Below are positions 7,363 through 14,556 of a stretch of DNA of 14,765 nucleotides, one piece after another. Numbering within the stretch: the stretch's first letter is position 1; each line of letters opens with the position of its first letter. Under the pieces are notes generated by a model. That model ran no database searches, was not told the DNA's origin, and worked only from the letters and a program-made list of their open reading frames with translations. The stretch is from the NCBI GenBank assembly GCA_030433055.1, contig JAUILJ010000085.1, forward strand, positions 1-14,765. The letters run 5' to 3'. The translations under genes were made by a program, and so were the position numbers. This DNA comes from Polyangia bacterium. GTDB lineage: Bacteria; Myxococcota_A; Polyangia; Polyangiales; Polyangiaceae.

Positions 7363-7971
7363 GTGACTATCCGAACCATGCTCCTGGGCCATCGCGACGA
7401 CCACACCAAGCAGCGCATCAGCGAAGCGCTCGATCGCCTGGACCACAAGTCGCGCATGCTGCTGATGGAGCAGGCGACGCCCAAGGATCAGAAGGCGCTG
7501 TGGGAGCTGTTCGAAGGAGAAGAGGCAGACGCCGACTTCTTCGTGCCGAGCGGCACCGATCCGCTCAAAGAAGTGATTCACCACGGAAAGAACACGCTGC
7601 CCGCGCACAACTTCTTTCAGAAGCGCTTCTGCCTGGCCGACGACGAGTCCGGCGACCTCTGGGGCTACAACCATCAGAGCCTGGACTGGGCAACCGGCCC
7701 TGGCTACTACGTCGCCCACGCCGTCGACCAAGAGAAGGACAAGGACGCACCCAGCGCCTTCGTGATCAACTACACGAAGATCCCACCGAAGAAGCCCGAG
7801 GGCTGGCCCGTGATCATCCCCAACGAGAAGAAGCTCGGCCGCTTCGTCTACGCCGGGATGAAAGACTACATGCGCAAGGTGAGCGAGCACATCTCCATCG
7901 GTCGCGCCTACAAGGGCAAGCCCATGGAGGCGTACTTCATGCTCTGCCGTGAGGACGCCGAAGAGTCCTGA
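7363..7971 (+). CDS. Conserved-looking soluble protein, function unknown
   Basis: A protein of 202 residues from GTG 7363, or 197 from ATG 7378. It has no signal peptide or membrane segment and I recognise no family. The N-terminal third is charged and helical (SEALDRLDHKSRMLLMEQ, KALWELFEGEE). The middle holds aromatic-rich strands (GDLWGYNHQSLDW, GPGYYVAHAV), and the end has PEGWPVIIPNEKKLGRFVYAGM with AYFMLCRED. The even, structured composition and sensible start context make it a real gene. The frame continues open upstream, but that part overlaps the lipoprotein gene and is a shadow. The GTG is favoured by the TATAGT element 9 nt before it; neither start has a Shine-Dalgarno. Confidence 0.7.
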   Translation: MTIRTMLLGHRDDHTKQRISEALDRLDHKSRMLLMEQATPKDQKALWELFEGEEADADFFVPSGTDPLKEVIHHGKNTLPAHNFFQKRFCLADDESGDLWGYNHQSLDWATGPGYYVAHAVDQEKDKDAPSAFVINYTKIPPKKPEGWPVIIPNEKKLGRFVYAGMKDYMRKVSEHISIGRAYKGKPMEAYFMLCREDAEES

Positions 7972-8102
7972 GGCTCCGACACGCCAGCGCGCAAGGCTTG
8001 GGTGAGCCCTGGGTACCGCACTCGACCAGCGGATCCGCGAGGTCCCCGTACCCCGCGGGTGCTGTGCAGAACGATCTCGGCAACTCGCGAGCGATCATCC
8101 GC

Positions 8103-8108
8103 TAAGCT
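8103..8108 (+). promoter_or_regulatory. Possible -10 element for membrane protein gene
   Basis: TAAGCT lies 6 nt before the GTG at 8115, preceded by CGC as in CGCTATAGT at the previous gene. No Shine-Dalgarno is present, so a leaderless message is possible. Weak by itself. Confidence 0.25.
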
Positions 8109-8114
8109 CCCAGG

Positions 8115-8732
8115 GTGGCGAACCCTTACGAGCCTCCGTCAACGACACCGGAGGTCGGTGATGACGTGGCTCCGCCGGCCTGGCTCGAGCGCTTTCGGGA
8201 CCCGGCGCCTCAGGCCAACTGGGTGGTCGCCGTGTGCCTGGTTCAGCTCGTGCTGATGACGGCGATGTTCTTGCTGGAGGCGCCTCCCGTCAGAGACTTC
8301 GGTGGCCGGACGTTGCTGAGGCTGAGCCTGCCCATCGAGCTCTGGGCGCTCCTGAGCTTCTCGAAGGTCACGACCCAGAACGCCAAGCTATTCCGCGCAG
8401 AACCACTGGAGGCCTCTCGCTACTGGCCGTTGTGGTTGCTCTTGCCACTCATCGGCGTGGGCCCCGCGTACGTGGAGCTGCGCAAGGTTTCACAGGCGAG
8501 CGGCGCACCCAGCGCGTATCGCTTCGCCGGGCCATGGTTGTTGTGCCTGGCCGTGTTCATGCTGTACCCGTTGATCCCCAACGCCCACCCGATCTGGGGC
8601 ACTTCGCTGTTCTTCGTCGGGCAGCTCTGCCTGGTGGTGGTAGTGAGGACGCTGCGCGACGGTCAAATACGGCTCGTGCGTCTGGCCGCTGTGGCGCAGG
8701 CCCTGATCGACGCCAGGCCGCGAGGCGCGTGA
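8115..8732 (+). CDS. Five-helix membrane protein, function unknown
   Basis: A 205-residue protein starting at GTG. The cytoplasmic N-terminus begins ANPYEPPSTTPE, a type of opening shared by many small uncharacterised membrane proteins. Five hydrophobic segments are visible at about 35-56, 65-82, 103-121, 137-154 and 160-178, with basic residues between helices 3 and 4 (ELRKVSQ) and after helix 5 (RTLRDGQIRLVR). No catalytic motif is seen. Its stop overlaps the GTG of a short following frame that begins with a similar Tyr-Arg-Ala-Pro-Glu sequence, suggesting a tandem pair of related genes. Confidence 0.7.
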   Translation: MANPYEPPSTTPEVGDDVAPPAWLERFRDPAPQANWVVAVCLVQLVLMTAMFLLEAPPVRDFGGRTLLRLSLPIELWALLSFSKVTTQNAKLFRAEPLEASRYWPLWLLLPLIGVGPAYVELRKVSQASGAPSAYRFAGPWLLCLAVFMLYPLIPNAHPIWGTSLFFVGQLCLVVVVRTLRDGQIRLVRLAAVAQALIDARPRGA

Positions 8733-8947
8733 CCGACCTCTCCGAGATCTACCGCGCTCCTGAGACGGATCAGCCGCCACCGCGCGCGCAGGAGCGCGCT
8801 CGTGCCCCTCGATTCCTCCCGGTAATGCTCCCAGCAGGCCTCTACGCGTTGGTGAACCTCGGAGCGGCGGGTGCCTTCCCCAAAGCCGCCAGGAGGCTAC
8901 GCAGCGCCTCGAGCGTCTGTGGGCCTGGCTTTGGTGGGGCGCGATAG
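8729..8947 (+). pseudogene. Probable truncated membrane-protein gene
   Basis: A 72-codon frame beginning at a GTG that overlaps the previous stop (GTGA). It starts MTDLSEIYRAPETDQPPP, reminiscent of the N-terminus of the gene before it, then gives a hydrophobic stretch (about 29-50, FLPVMLPAGLYALVNLGAAG) that would be a first membrane helix. After that it becomes Arg/Ala/Gly-rich and stops, while lying antisense to the last 35 codons of the radical-SAM gene. The simplest reading is a membrane protein cut off by arrival of the radical-SAM locus. Alternatives: a genuine small protein, or coincidence. Confidence 0.35.
8784..8799. terminator. Small GC hairpin between convergent genes
   Basis: GCGCGC-AGGA-GCGCGC forms a 6-bp perfect stem with a 4-nt loop, located past the stop of the minus-strand radical-SAM gene (8842). 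There is no T-tract, and alternating GC is common in such DNA, so termination is only a possibility. Confidence 0.2.
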
Positions 8948-10392
8948 CCGCCACGCACACCGTCGTCGTCCAAACGCCACCACAGCTGGATTTCGGCACC
9001 TTGAGGATCTTGGAAGTAGCACTCCAGTGTGCTCTGGGAGAGGTTCGTGCGTGTCCACTTGAGAGGAGGAAACGGCGCGGCCGCCCGGAGCCGCTCGAGA
9101 CGTCCCTGCAAGGGCGAGCGGAGCCCAAAGGCGTCCGACGCGGGGGGACATATCGGCTCGCCCAGCGCCGCGGTCAGGACCTTCAGCCAGCGCAGTAGCT
9201 CAGTAGTGTCCCCACGGTAACTCTCGACACCCAAGCTCGCTCCCTCTGCTCGCGCATCGGCGCGCGGAGCGGACACCGACGCGAGGGCCACCAAGTGGCT
9301 CCCCCCAGCCTGCGCAGCGACCCGCACCGCATCCGATGCTACGGGCTCGAGGCGGAAGTCTAGACCCGCGTCGCTCAGCGCCGCGCGCAGCGCCAGGAAG
9401 ATTCGCGCCCACTCGTGACCACCCACCGGTGTCTCCGCACCATCACTGACGAGCGCGCCGATACGCGTGACGCTGACGGGGACGAAGCCCGCTTCTCCGA
9501 ACCATTCGCCATAGCGGGCGAAGTATCCGGGGCAGCTCGCCTCGAACAAGCAGCTCCGGCACTCCGCGCGCTTGTGTTTGCGCCGCCCCTTGTCCCCGTA
9601 TTTGTCTTTCTCGATTGGTAGCGCTCGCCGACCGTCCACCGCGGCGCTCACGGTCCACGTCGTCGGCCCGCCGTGATGAATCCAGGGCGCGAGCCGAGGG
9701 GCGACGCACACTGGCAGATTACCCACGTTCACGTCGAATCCTCGTGGCAACGCAAGCGCCAGCTGGAGCAGCGGCAACTCGAGGTCCGGATACCAGACCT
9801 GCATCGCTTTGAGCTCCGACTCCGGGAGCACGGGGACATCGTAGGGATTGATCACGTCTAGGTGCAACTGCACAGCCCGCGTGCGCCGAACCACTTCGGC
9901 AAGGGCAGGGATCGATTGGTAGTTGGCCGCGGTGAGCACCGTGTTGATGGTGACCTTTTGATCGCGCGATCCAACGTACTCCGCCGCCCTGAGCAGCTGG
10001 GCGAAGGAGCCTTTGCGGCGGGTCGTCGCCTCGTGAGCCTCCGCCGTCCCCCCCTGGAACGAGAAGCGGAACTCGAACTTCCCCCCCGTCGCCAAGATGC
10101 GGTCAACCAGCTCCTTGCGAGCAAGCCGGGATCCGTTCGAGAACACCACGATCTCCTTGAAGCCAACCTCGACCGCTCGCTCAACCACGGCCAGAAACGC
10201 GGGTTGAATCGTGGGCTCACCCCCGAGCAAGGTGAGCCGATCGTACCCGGCCGCGCGCGCCGTGCGAACGCGCTCCACCAACAGCTCCGAGCCGAGCAGC
10301 GGCGCTTGGCGCTGGTGAGTCAGCTGCCCGCTGATGCAGAACAGGCAGCGGTCGTTGCACAGGTGCCCGAGCTGGATCTCGAAGTTTCTCAC
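8842..10392 (-). CDS. Radical-SAM enzyme with SPASM-like centre and long C-terminal region
   Basis: A 516-residue protein. CNDRCLFC (C12, C16, C19) binds the radical-SAM [4Fe-4S] cluster, and GGEP follows at 57-60. Strands such as EIVVFSNGS and KFEFRFSFQGG fit the barrel. A NLPVC motif (C229) and C278-x2-C281-x5-C287 followed by GEWFGEAGF resemble the auxiliary-cluster region of peptide-modifying radical-SAM proteins. Residues about 330-516 form an extra region I cannot assign, possibly two related subdomains. I start at the GTG 10392, not an ATG 14 codons upstream: this GTG overlaps the previous stop by 4 bp (GTGA), has AGGAG 8 nt before it, and puts the core strand at the N-terminus. It is coupled to the radical-SAM/halogenase fusion, so the two probably act on the same substrate. 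Confidence 0.88.
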   Translation of the reverse strand: MRNFEIQLGHLCNDRCLFCISGQLTHQRQAPLLGSELLVERVRTARAAGYDRLTLLGGEPTIQPAFLAVVERAVEVGFKEIVVFSNGSRLARKELVDRILATGGKFEFRFSFQGGTAEAHEATTRRKGSFAQLLRAAEYVGSRDQKVTINTVLTAANYQSIPALAEVVRRTRAVQLHLDVINPYDVPVLPESELKAMQVWYPDLELPLLQLALALPRGFDVNVGNLPVCVAPRLAPWIHHGGPTTWTVSAAVDGRRALPIEKDKYGDKGRRKHKRAECRSCLFEASCPGYFARYGEWFGEAGFVPVSVTRIGALVSDGAETPVGGHEWARIFLALRAALSDAGLDFRLEPVASDAVRVAAQAGGSHLVALASVSAPRADARAEGASLGVESYRGDTTELLRWLKVLTAALGEPICPPASDAFGLRSPLQGRLERLRAAAPFPPLKWTRTNLSQSTLECYFQDPQGAEIQLWWRLDDDGVRGGYRAPPKPGPQTLEALRSLLAALGKAPAAPRFTNA

Positions 10393-13355
10393 GTGCGGCG
10401 CTCCTGTTCCTTCGAACCGGAGCCTGAGCTCCAAGCACCCTTGCCTCGCGCGAGCAACCCTTCGTAGGCGAGCAGTGCCTCGAGATGCGGTAGAGAACGG
10501 TCCACCACGAGCTCAGCCGCGCGGTCGATGCGCTCCCAATCGGCGCGGGCCATGCTGGGGGTGAGCAGCTGGGTCTCAACACCCTGACCTAGCAGGATGT
10601 TGTCCCAGCCAAACAGATGAAACCAGCCATCGTGGGTCAGCTCTTCCGTGAGGATACGTGCGTCACGGCGACTCGAGAGCGGGGCGCACTCTTTGAACAG
10701 CTCCACGATGCGTTCGCCCCCGGCCAGGTCTACGCTCCCGCGACACTCCCGCCAGAACTCAGTGTTCAGCAGTCCATTGAAGCGATAGTGCCCCGCCAAG
10801 AAGGAGCGCAGGTAGTCCCAGTGATTGGCTACACGCCGGTTCAACAGCTCCTGAGCACGAGGTTGATGCACGATTGGCAACACTTGGATCAACTGCTTGA
10901 GCCCGTAGACGAGCATGTGCAACGCGGTCGACTCCAACGGCTCGACGAACGCGTAGGCGTTCCCGAGCGCTACCACGTTGCCCAAGCTGAAGTGCTCTCT
11001 GCGCCCAGAGCGGAACTTGATAGTGCGCACATCACCCAGCGTCGGGTTCTTCGCTCGTAGCTCGGCCAGCGCGGCGTCGTGGGAGATGTGAGCCGATGAG
11101 TAGACGTAGCCCCGATGGTCCACCTCCCGCATCGGGATGCTCCAGCACCATCCGGCGTTCATGGTCTCCGCTAGTGTGTACGGCCGGGGCTCAGCGTGGT
11201 TGGGGCGATCCCCACACAACGCCGTGTCGGTGAACAGGCTGCTCGCATACGAAACGAAGGGCGATCCCAGCGCCTCGAGCAATACCGCCCGGAAACCCGT
11301 GCAGTCGACGTACAGGTCGAACTTCAGACGCTCGCCGTCGCGGCTGAGCAACTCCTCGACGAGCTTACCATCGGGGGACAGGCGGGCCTCACTCACGGCG
11401 AAATAGCGGTGACCAATTCCTCGCTCTGCGGCTTTGCGTGCCAGAAAAGCGACAAACGGTTCGTTGTTCAGGTGATACGCCACTGGCACACCCGAAAGCA
11501 GCGCGAGTGGGCCGGCGGGCCCAGAGACCACGGGGCCCCGACCGCTGGCCATCCAACGACTCGACAGTCCTTGTCGCTCGTGGTCCGAGGCGTAGGAGTG
11601 CGCCTCCAGCAGTGCGTCCGCCGCGAACGGATAGCCAAAGGAGCCCTTTCCCCACTCGAAGTGGATCCCCAGCTTCCAGGTCGGCGCGACCGCGCGGTAT
11701 AGCTCGAGTTCGTCGAGCTCGAGCACCTGATGGAGGAACTCGACTAGGTCCGGCGTCGTAGCTTCGCCCACGCCAATCGCTGGTACCCCGGGCGCCTCGA
11801 CGACGGTAACCTCCAGCTCAGGAAAGTGCTTCCGCAGCGCTAGCGCTGCAAGGTATCCGGCGGTGCCAGCTCCGATGATGCCCACCGAGCGGAATGCAAG
11901 GGGCCGCCAACCCGGTTCAGGCACTCTACCGGAGGGCGCTGCTCTACCGGAGGGCGCTGCTCTACCGGAGGGCGCCGCTCTACCCCACGGCCCTGCTTGC
12001 TCCAGCGCGACGCAGGACGCCAGGCGGCTGACGGGTTCCGCTGTTCCACACTCGAGACATCCCAGATCGAGTCCACGGTGTACCACGCGATCACTCACCA
12101 GGCTCGCACCGAGAACGCTCGCCGCGCGGGGGTCGCTGACTCCCGCGAGGCGCTCAACGACCGCTGAGACGACCAGCGAGTCAACCCGGCTTTCACCCGA
12201 TTCTGTGGCGAGGCCGCGCAACGCGACGTCAACGCAGGATGGGCAGCCTGCAAGCCCAGGCACGACGAGAGGCCCTACCGCACAGCTGTTTCCCTGAGGC
12301 AACGACAAGATCCAGGCGACCCCCAGCTCGTGGGCTCTGCTCACGACATCCAGGCTGGGAGCGCCGTAGGCGATCAACACGTCTGTGTCAGCAGTGAGTT
12401 CCGTGGAGACACCGAACCCAGCCGCCTGCAAGGAGCGCTCGAGGGCGCGGTCCAGAGCACCCCAACCCGCGACGACAGCCCGCAGCTGGGGCCCGGCCGC
12501 GCTGGCTGGCGCCGCGAGCCAGTCCGGCACCTCACTACGCGGCTCTAGACCGCTCTCCCCCCAAGCAGCTACGTAGGACCTCCCGGGCTCCGGGCACCAT
12601 GCGGAAACAGCGCACTCGGCGCACACCCGTCGCTCGCGCGGTTGGGGCGTCTCCGACCGCTTCAAACGGAAGTGCTCAGCCGCAACCTCCTCCTCGGGCA
12701 ACGCGCAGATCGGAATGCGCTCGGCGCTAGTCAGCTGAGCGACGACCCCGGCGCGAGCTGCAGCGGTAAGCGCCGCCGCCAGGCGACTCCCGCCGGTGCG
12801 CCATGACGGGGGAACGAGAGGCGCGGGGAGTTCGTCGTTCGCCAGATGAAACCGCACGCTACGCAGCTCCGGTACGGCGCGCAGCGCCAGCGCGAGCAGC
12901 TCATTCAGGTCCTGGCACGCCGGGGCGAGCAGCGGCACCTCGATATCCAACCGTAGACCCGCCGCGGCTGCCGCGCGCATGCCCAGCAGCGCCCGCGAGA
13001 GCGCGCCATCGAGGCCACTGATTCGGTCGTGCACCTTGGCGACGTGGCTGAACAGGGGAATCAATACGGAGCCCACGCCCAGGGCGCCAAGCCTCACGGC
13101 TTCGTCAGTCCCGGCGAGGGTGTGCCCGTGGGTGCGGAAGGCGATCTCGGCAAAGCCCGCCTCCCGCGCTCGAGCAACCAGCCCGTCTGCCGTTGCGCTC
13201 CCCTCCGGCGCGCCACGCAGGGTGAGCTTGGCCCCTCCGCCAGACAACACTTCGCTCGGGCTCCCCGAAGCTGCGTTGCGACAGTCGCAGGGAGCGCAAG
13301 CCAGAGAGCACGTGCCGCCGGCGTATACGTGCAACGTGCGTCCTCGCGAGGACAT
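10389..13355 (-). CDS. Radical-SAM + ThiF-like + tryptophan-halogenase fusion
   Basis: A 988-residue multidomain protein. Region 1 (about 6-280): radical-SAM type, with CSLACAPC (C16, C20, C23), a degenerate GGEP (RGAP, 47-50), barrel segments such as FRTHGHTLAG, and a SPASM-like C245-x2-C248-x5-C254 then WGESG. Region 2 (about 290-440): E1/ThiF-like, resembling azoline cyclodehydratase partner proteins; VGPLVVPGLAGCPSC (C371, C374) and GCLECG (C433, C436) may hold zinc. Region 3: a GRAAPS-repeat linker (457-477). Region 4 (about 489-970): flavin-dependent tryptophan halogenase with GAGTAG (495-500), GVGEATTP, TWK (K561), WCWSIP (736-741) and EPLEST (E808). These match the FAD site, catalytic Lys, WxWxIP signature and active-site Glu. 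The ATG 13355 is chosen over a TTG eight codons upstream. There is no frameshift; the frame is open throughout. Confidence 0.88.
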   Translation of the reverse strand: MSSRGRTLHVYAGGTCSLACAPCDCRNAASGSPSEVLSGGGAKLTLRGAPEGSATADGLVARAREAGFAEIAFRTHGHTLAGTDEAVRLGALGVGSVLIPLFSHVAKVHDRISGLDGALSRALLGMRAAAAAGLRLDIEVPLLAPACQDLNELLALALRAVPELRSVRFHLANDELPAPLVPPSWRTGGSRLAAALTAAARAGVVAQLTSAERIPICALPEEEVAAEHFRLKRSETPQPRERRVCAECAVSAWCPEPGRSYVAAWGESGLEPRSEVPDWLAAPASAAGPQLRAVVAGWGALDRALERSLQAAGFGVSTELTADTDVLIAYGAPSLDVVSRAHELGVAWILSLPQGNSCAVGPLVVPGLAGCPSCVDVALRGLATESGESRVDSLVVSAVVERLAGVSDPRAASVLGASLVSDRVVHRGLDLGCLECGTAEPVSRLASCVALEQAGPWGRAAPSGRAAPSGRAAPSGRVPEPGWRPLAFRSVGIIGAGTAGYLAALALRKHFPELEVTVVEAPGVPAIGVGEATTPDLVEFLHQVLELDELELYRAVAPTWKLGIHFEWGKGSFGYPFAADALLEAHSYASDHERQGLSSRWMASGRGPVVSGPAGPLALLSGVPVAYHLNNEPFVAFLARKAAERGIGHRYFAVSEARLSPDGKLVEELLSRDGERLKFDLYVDCTGFRAVLLEALGSPFVSYASSLFTDTALCGDRPNHAEPRPYTLAETMNAGWCWSIPMREVDHRGYVYSSAHISHDAALAELRAKNPTLGDVRTIKFRSGRREHFSLGNVVALGNAYAFVEPLESTALHMLVYGLKQLIQVLPIVHQPRAQELLNRRVANHWDYLRSFLAGHYRFNGLLNTEFWRECRGSVDLAGGERIVELFKECAPLSSRRDARILTEELTHDGWFHLFGWDNILLGQGVETQLLTPSMARADWERIDRAAELVVDRSLPHLEALLAYEGLLARGKGAWSSGSGSKEQERRT
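10401..10405 (-). promoter_or_regulatory. Ribosome binding site deciding the radical-SAM start
   Basis: Minus-strand AGGAG, 8 nt before the GTG at 10392, lies inside the end of the fusion gene. It supports the GTG over the upstream ATG at 10434. Confidence 0.65.
11924..11984. repeat. Three 18-bp tandem repeats in interdomain linker
   Basis: CTCTACCGGAGGGCGCTG occurs at 11924-11941 and 11942-11959, then once more with one change at 11960-11977, followed by a partial copy. The repeats are in frame and encode GRAAPS units in the linker between the ThiF-like and halogenase domains. Units of 18 bp can vary in number without breaking the frame. Confidence 0.85.
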
Positions 13356-13362
13356 CTCGGGG

Positions 13363-13368
13363 ACTCTA
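13363..13368 (-). promoter_or_regulatory. Possible -10 element for fusion gene (leaderless)
   Basis: Minus-strand TAGAGT within GTGCTAGAGT, 7 nt before the ATG at 13355, with no Shine-Dalgarno between. This would give a transcript starting at the start codon. It matches the arrangement before the phosphatase gene. Confidence 0.35.
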
Positions 13369-13417
13369 GCACGCTCCAATCGCGCCGCGTCACGACGCGA
13401 AGCCGCCAGGGGTCGCC

Positions 13418-13423
13418 TTGACA
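13418..13423 (+). promoter_or_regulatory. Possible -35 element (TTGACA) for plus-strand radical-SAM genes
   Basis: An exact TTGACA lies 26 nt before the ATG at 13450, but the -10 position at 17-bp spacing reads GAAGCT, a poor match that sits over the ribosome site. It could belong to a promoter only if the true start is further downstream (an ATG exists at 13510). A run of eight C follows at 13427-13434. Confidence 0.2.
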
Positions 13424-13437
13424 GCGCCCCCCCCGCA

Positions 13438-13442
13438 AGGGA
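13438..13442 (+). promoter_or_regulatory. Ribosome binding site for SPASM radical-SAM gene
   Basis: AGGGA, 7 nt before the ATG at 13450, supports this start over the open frame that continues upstream into the divergent gene. Confidence 0.5.
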
Positions 13443-13449
13443 AGCTCGA

Positions 13450-14556
13450 ATGGTGAGGAAGTTGGCTGAAGCGCGGCCCCGGTCGAGCTCGCTACCTCGC
13501 CACTACGCGATGTGGATGTTCACCGCGGCGTGCCCCTCACGCTGCACCTACTGCGACATCCAATCCCAGCAGGGCAAGCCTGGCCTCACTGCAGAGGAGG
13601 TCCAGCGAATCGCTCGCGAGATCCTGGACGCGGGCTTCAGCGAGGTGATGTTCGCGGGGGGTGAGCCGTTGCTCTCGCCCCATTTGCCGGCGGCGCTAGC
13701 GGAGTTCCGCGGACGACTCCCGACGGCGGTCTTCAGTGGCGGACTGCCTGGCTTGGCGGAGCGAGCCGTGAGCGTGCTGGATGAGGGGCAGGTCAGTCGG
13801 ATCGTCTACTCGATCGACTCCGGTATCCCAGCTGAGAACGACTTGATCCGTGGTCGCAAGGGGATCACTCGTGAGCTTCTGGCCTTGGCCGAAGCGGTAC
13901 AACGGCGGCTGCCCCGGATCGGACGATCGGTGAACACGGTGGTCTCTCGGTTCAACGTGAGTTCGCTGGATCGCCTCTGGGAGCGCATCCAGGGGCTCGG
14001 CCTGAACAGCTGGTCGTTGACCCTCGCTGGCGACTTCTTCGAGGGCAAGCCAGCCCACGCTCTGATCGACGTCGAGCGACTCACGGAGTTCTACACACGC
14101 ACCGTCCCCGCGCTGGCCGCACGCGCTGCGGAGCGCAATGTCGAGCTGATCGTCCTACCCATCCCCTACCCACTGCTAGCCTCGGAGCTGCCGGTTCTCA
14201 GCTGGGCGGATCTGGACGCTGCGACCCTAAGTTCCGTGAGGAACGAACTAGAGCTGTTCGCGAGAGGCGAGTTCAACAAGACGTTCGTGAACCGCGTAGG
14301 GTGCCCACTGGTCGGAATCGACGTCGTGATCGGCGTGAGCGGCAAGGTCCATCCGTGTAGCCAGGCGCCGATCATCCAACCAGAGTACGTGGTCGGAGAT
14401 CTGCGCGCGGAGTCATTGAGCAGCATCCTCGACGGGGAGCGCCTGGCCGCCTTCAAGGCCAACATGCCTCACCCGCCTTGCCAGCGCTGCTGGGCGCCAT
14501 CGAACATCCCGCGCGATCTCCTGCGCACGCTCCTGGCGGAGCAACCCGGAACATGA
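13450..14556 (+). CDS. Radical-SAM/SPASM enzyme
   Basis: A 368-residue protein of classical layout. The cluster motif CPSRCTYC (C28, C32, C35) is followed by FAGGEPLL (GGEP at 70-73) and barrel strands including RIVYSIDSG and GRSVNTVVS. A C-terminal SPASM domain shows C285, then SGKVHPCS (C303), VGDLRAESLSSIL (the usual 'G-[ND]-L...S...I' part) and CQRC (C344, C347). Such enzymes often modify ribosomal peptides (thioether or C-C links, epimerisation) or prepare cofactors such as PQQ; the substrate here is unknown. I use the ATG 13450 with AGGGA upstream, because the frame before it overlaps the divergent fusion gene. Its stop overlaps the next gene's ATG (ATGA), so it is coupled to the HemN-like protein. 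Confidence 0.9.
   Translation: MVRKLAEARPRSSSLPRHYAMWMFTAACPSRCTYCDIQSQQGKPGLTAEEVQRIAREILDAGFSEVMFAGGEPLLSPHLPAALAEFRGRLPTAVFSGGLPGLAERAVSVLDEGQVSRIVYSIDSGIPAENDLIRGRKGITRELLALAEAVQRRLPRIGRSVNTVVSRFNVSSLDRLWERIQGLGLNSWSLTLAGDFFEGKPAHALIDVERLTEFYTRTVPALAARAAERNVELIVLPIPYPLLASELPVLSWADLDAATLSSVRNELELFARGEFNKTFVNRVGCPLVGIDVVIGVSGKVHPCSQAPIIQPEYVVGDLRAESLSSILDGERLAAFKANMPHPPCQRCWAPSNIPRDLLRTLLAEQPGT

Noticed and set aside
8729..8947. The 72-codon frame as the missing precursor peptide.
   Set aside because: It has a membrane-type hydrophobic core, is coupled to an unrelated membrane gene, and is convergent with the modifying enzymes. A broken membrane protein is the better reading.
10393..10434. 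An ATG start for the second radical-SAM gene 14 codons upstream.
   Set aside because: The GTG at 10392 has AGGAG at ideal spacing and the GTGA overlap seen elsewhere in the window.
13356..13379. A TTG start for the fusion gene eight codons upstream.
   Set aside because: It has no ribosome site, while the ATG at 13355 has a well-placed -10-like element and leaves the first beta-strand intact. It cannot be fully excluded.
13427..13434. A run of eight C upstream of the SPASM gene as a phase-variation tract.
   Set aside because: Short, in a GC-rich genome, and not clearly within a promoter spacer, since no good -10 follows.
12979..13449. The open frame upstream of the SPASM radical-SAM start.
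   Set aside because: It overlaps the N-terminal cysteine motif of the divergent fusion gene; the ATG at 13450 has a ribosome site and sits just before the radical-SAM core.
13380..13449. The divergent gap as a place for a RiPP precursor gene.
   Set aside because: Too short; no start codon with a ribosome site and no plausible peptide on either strand.
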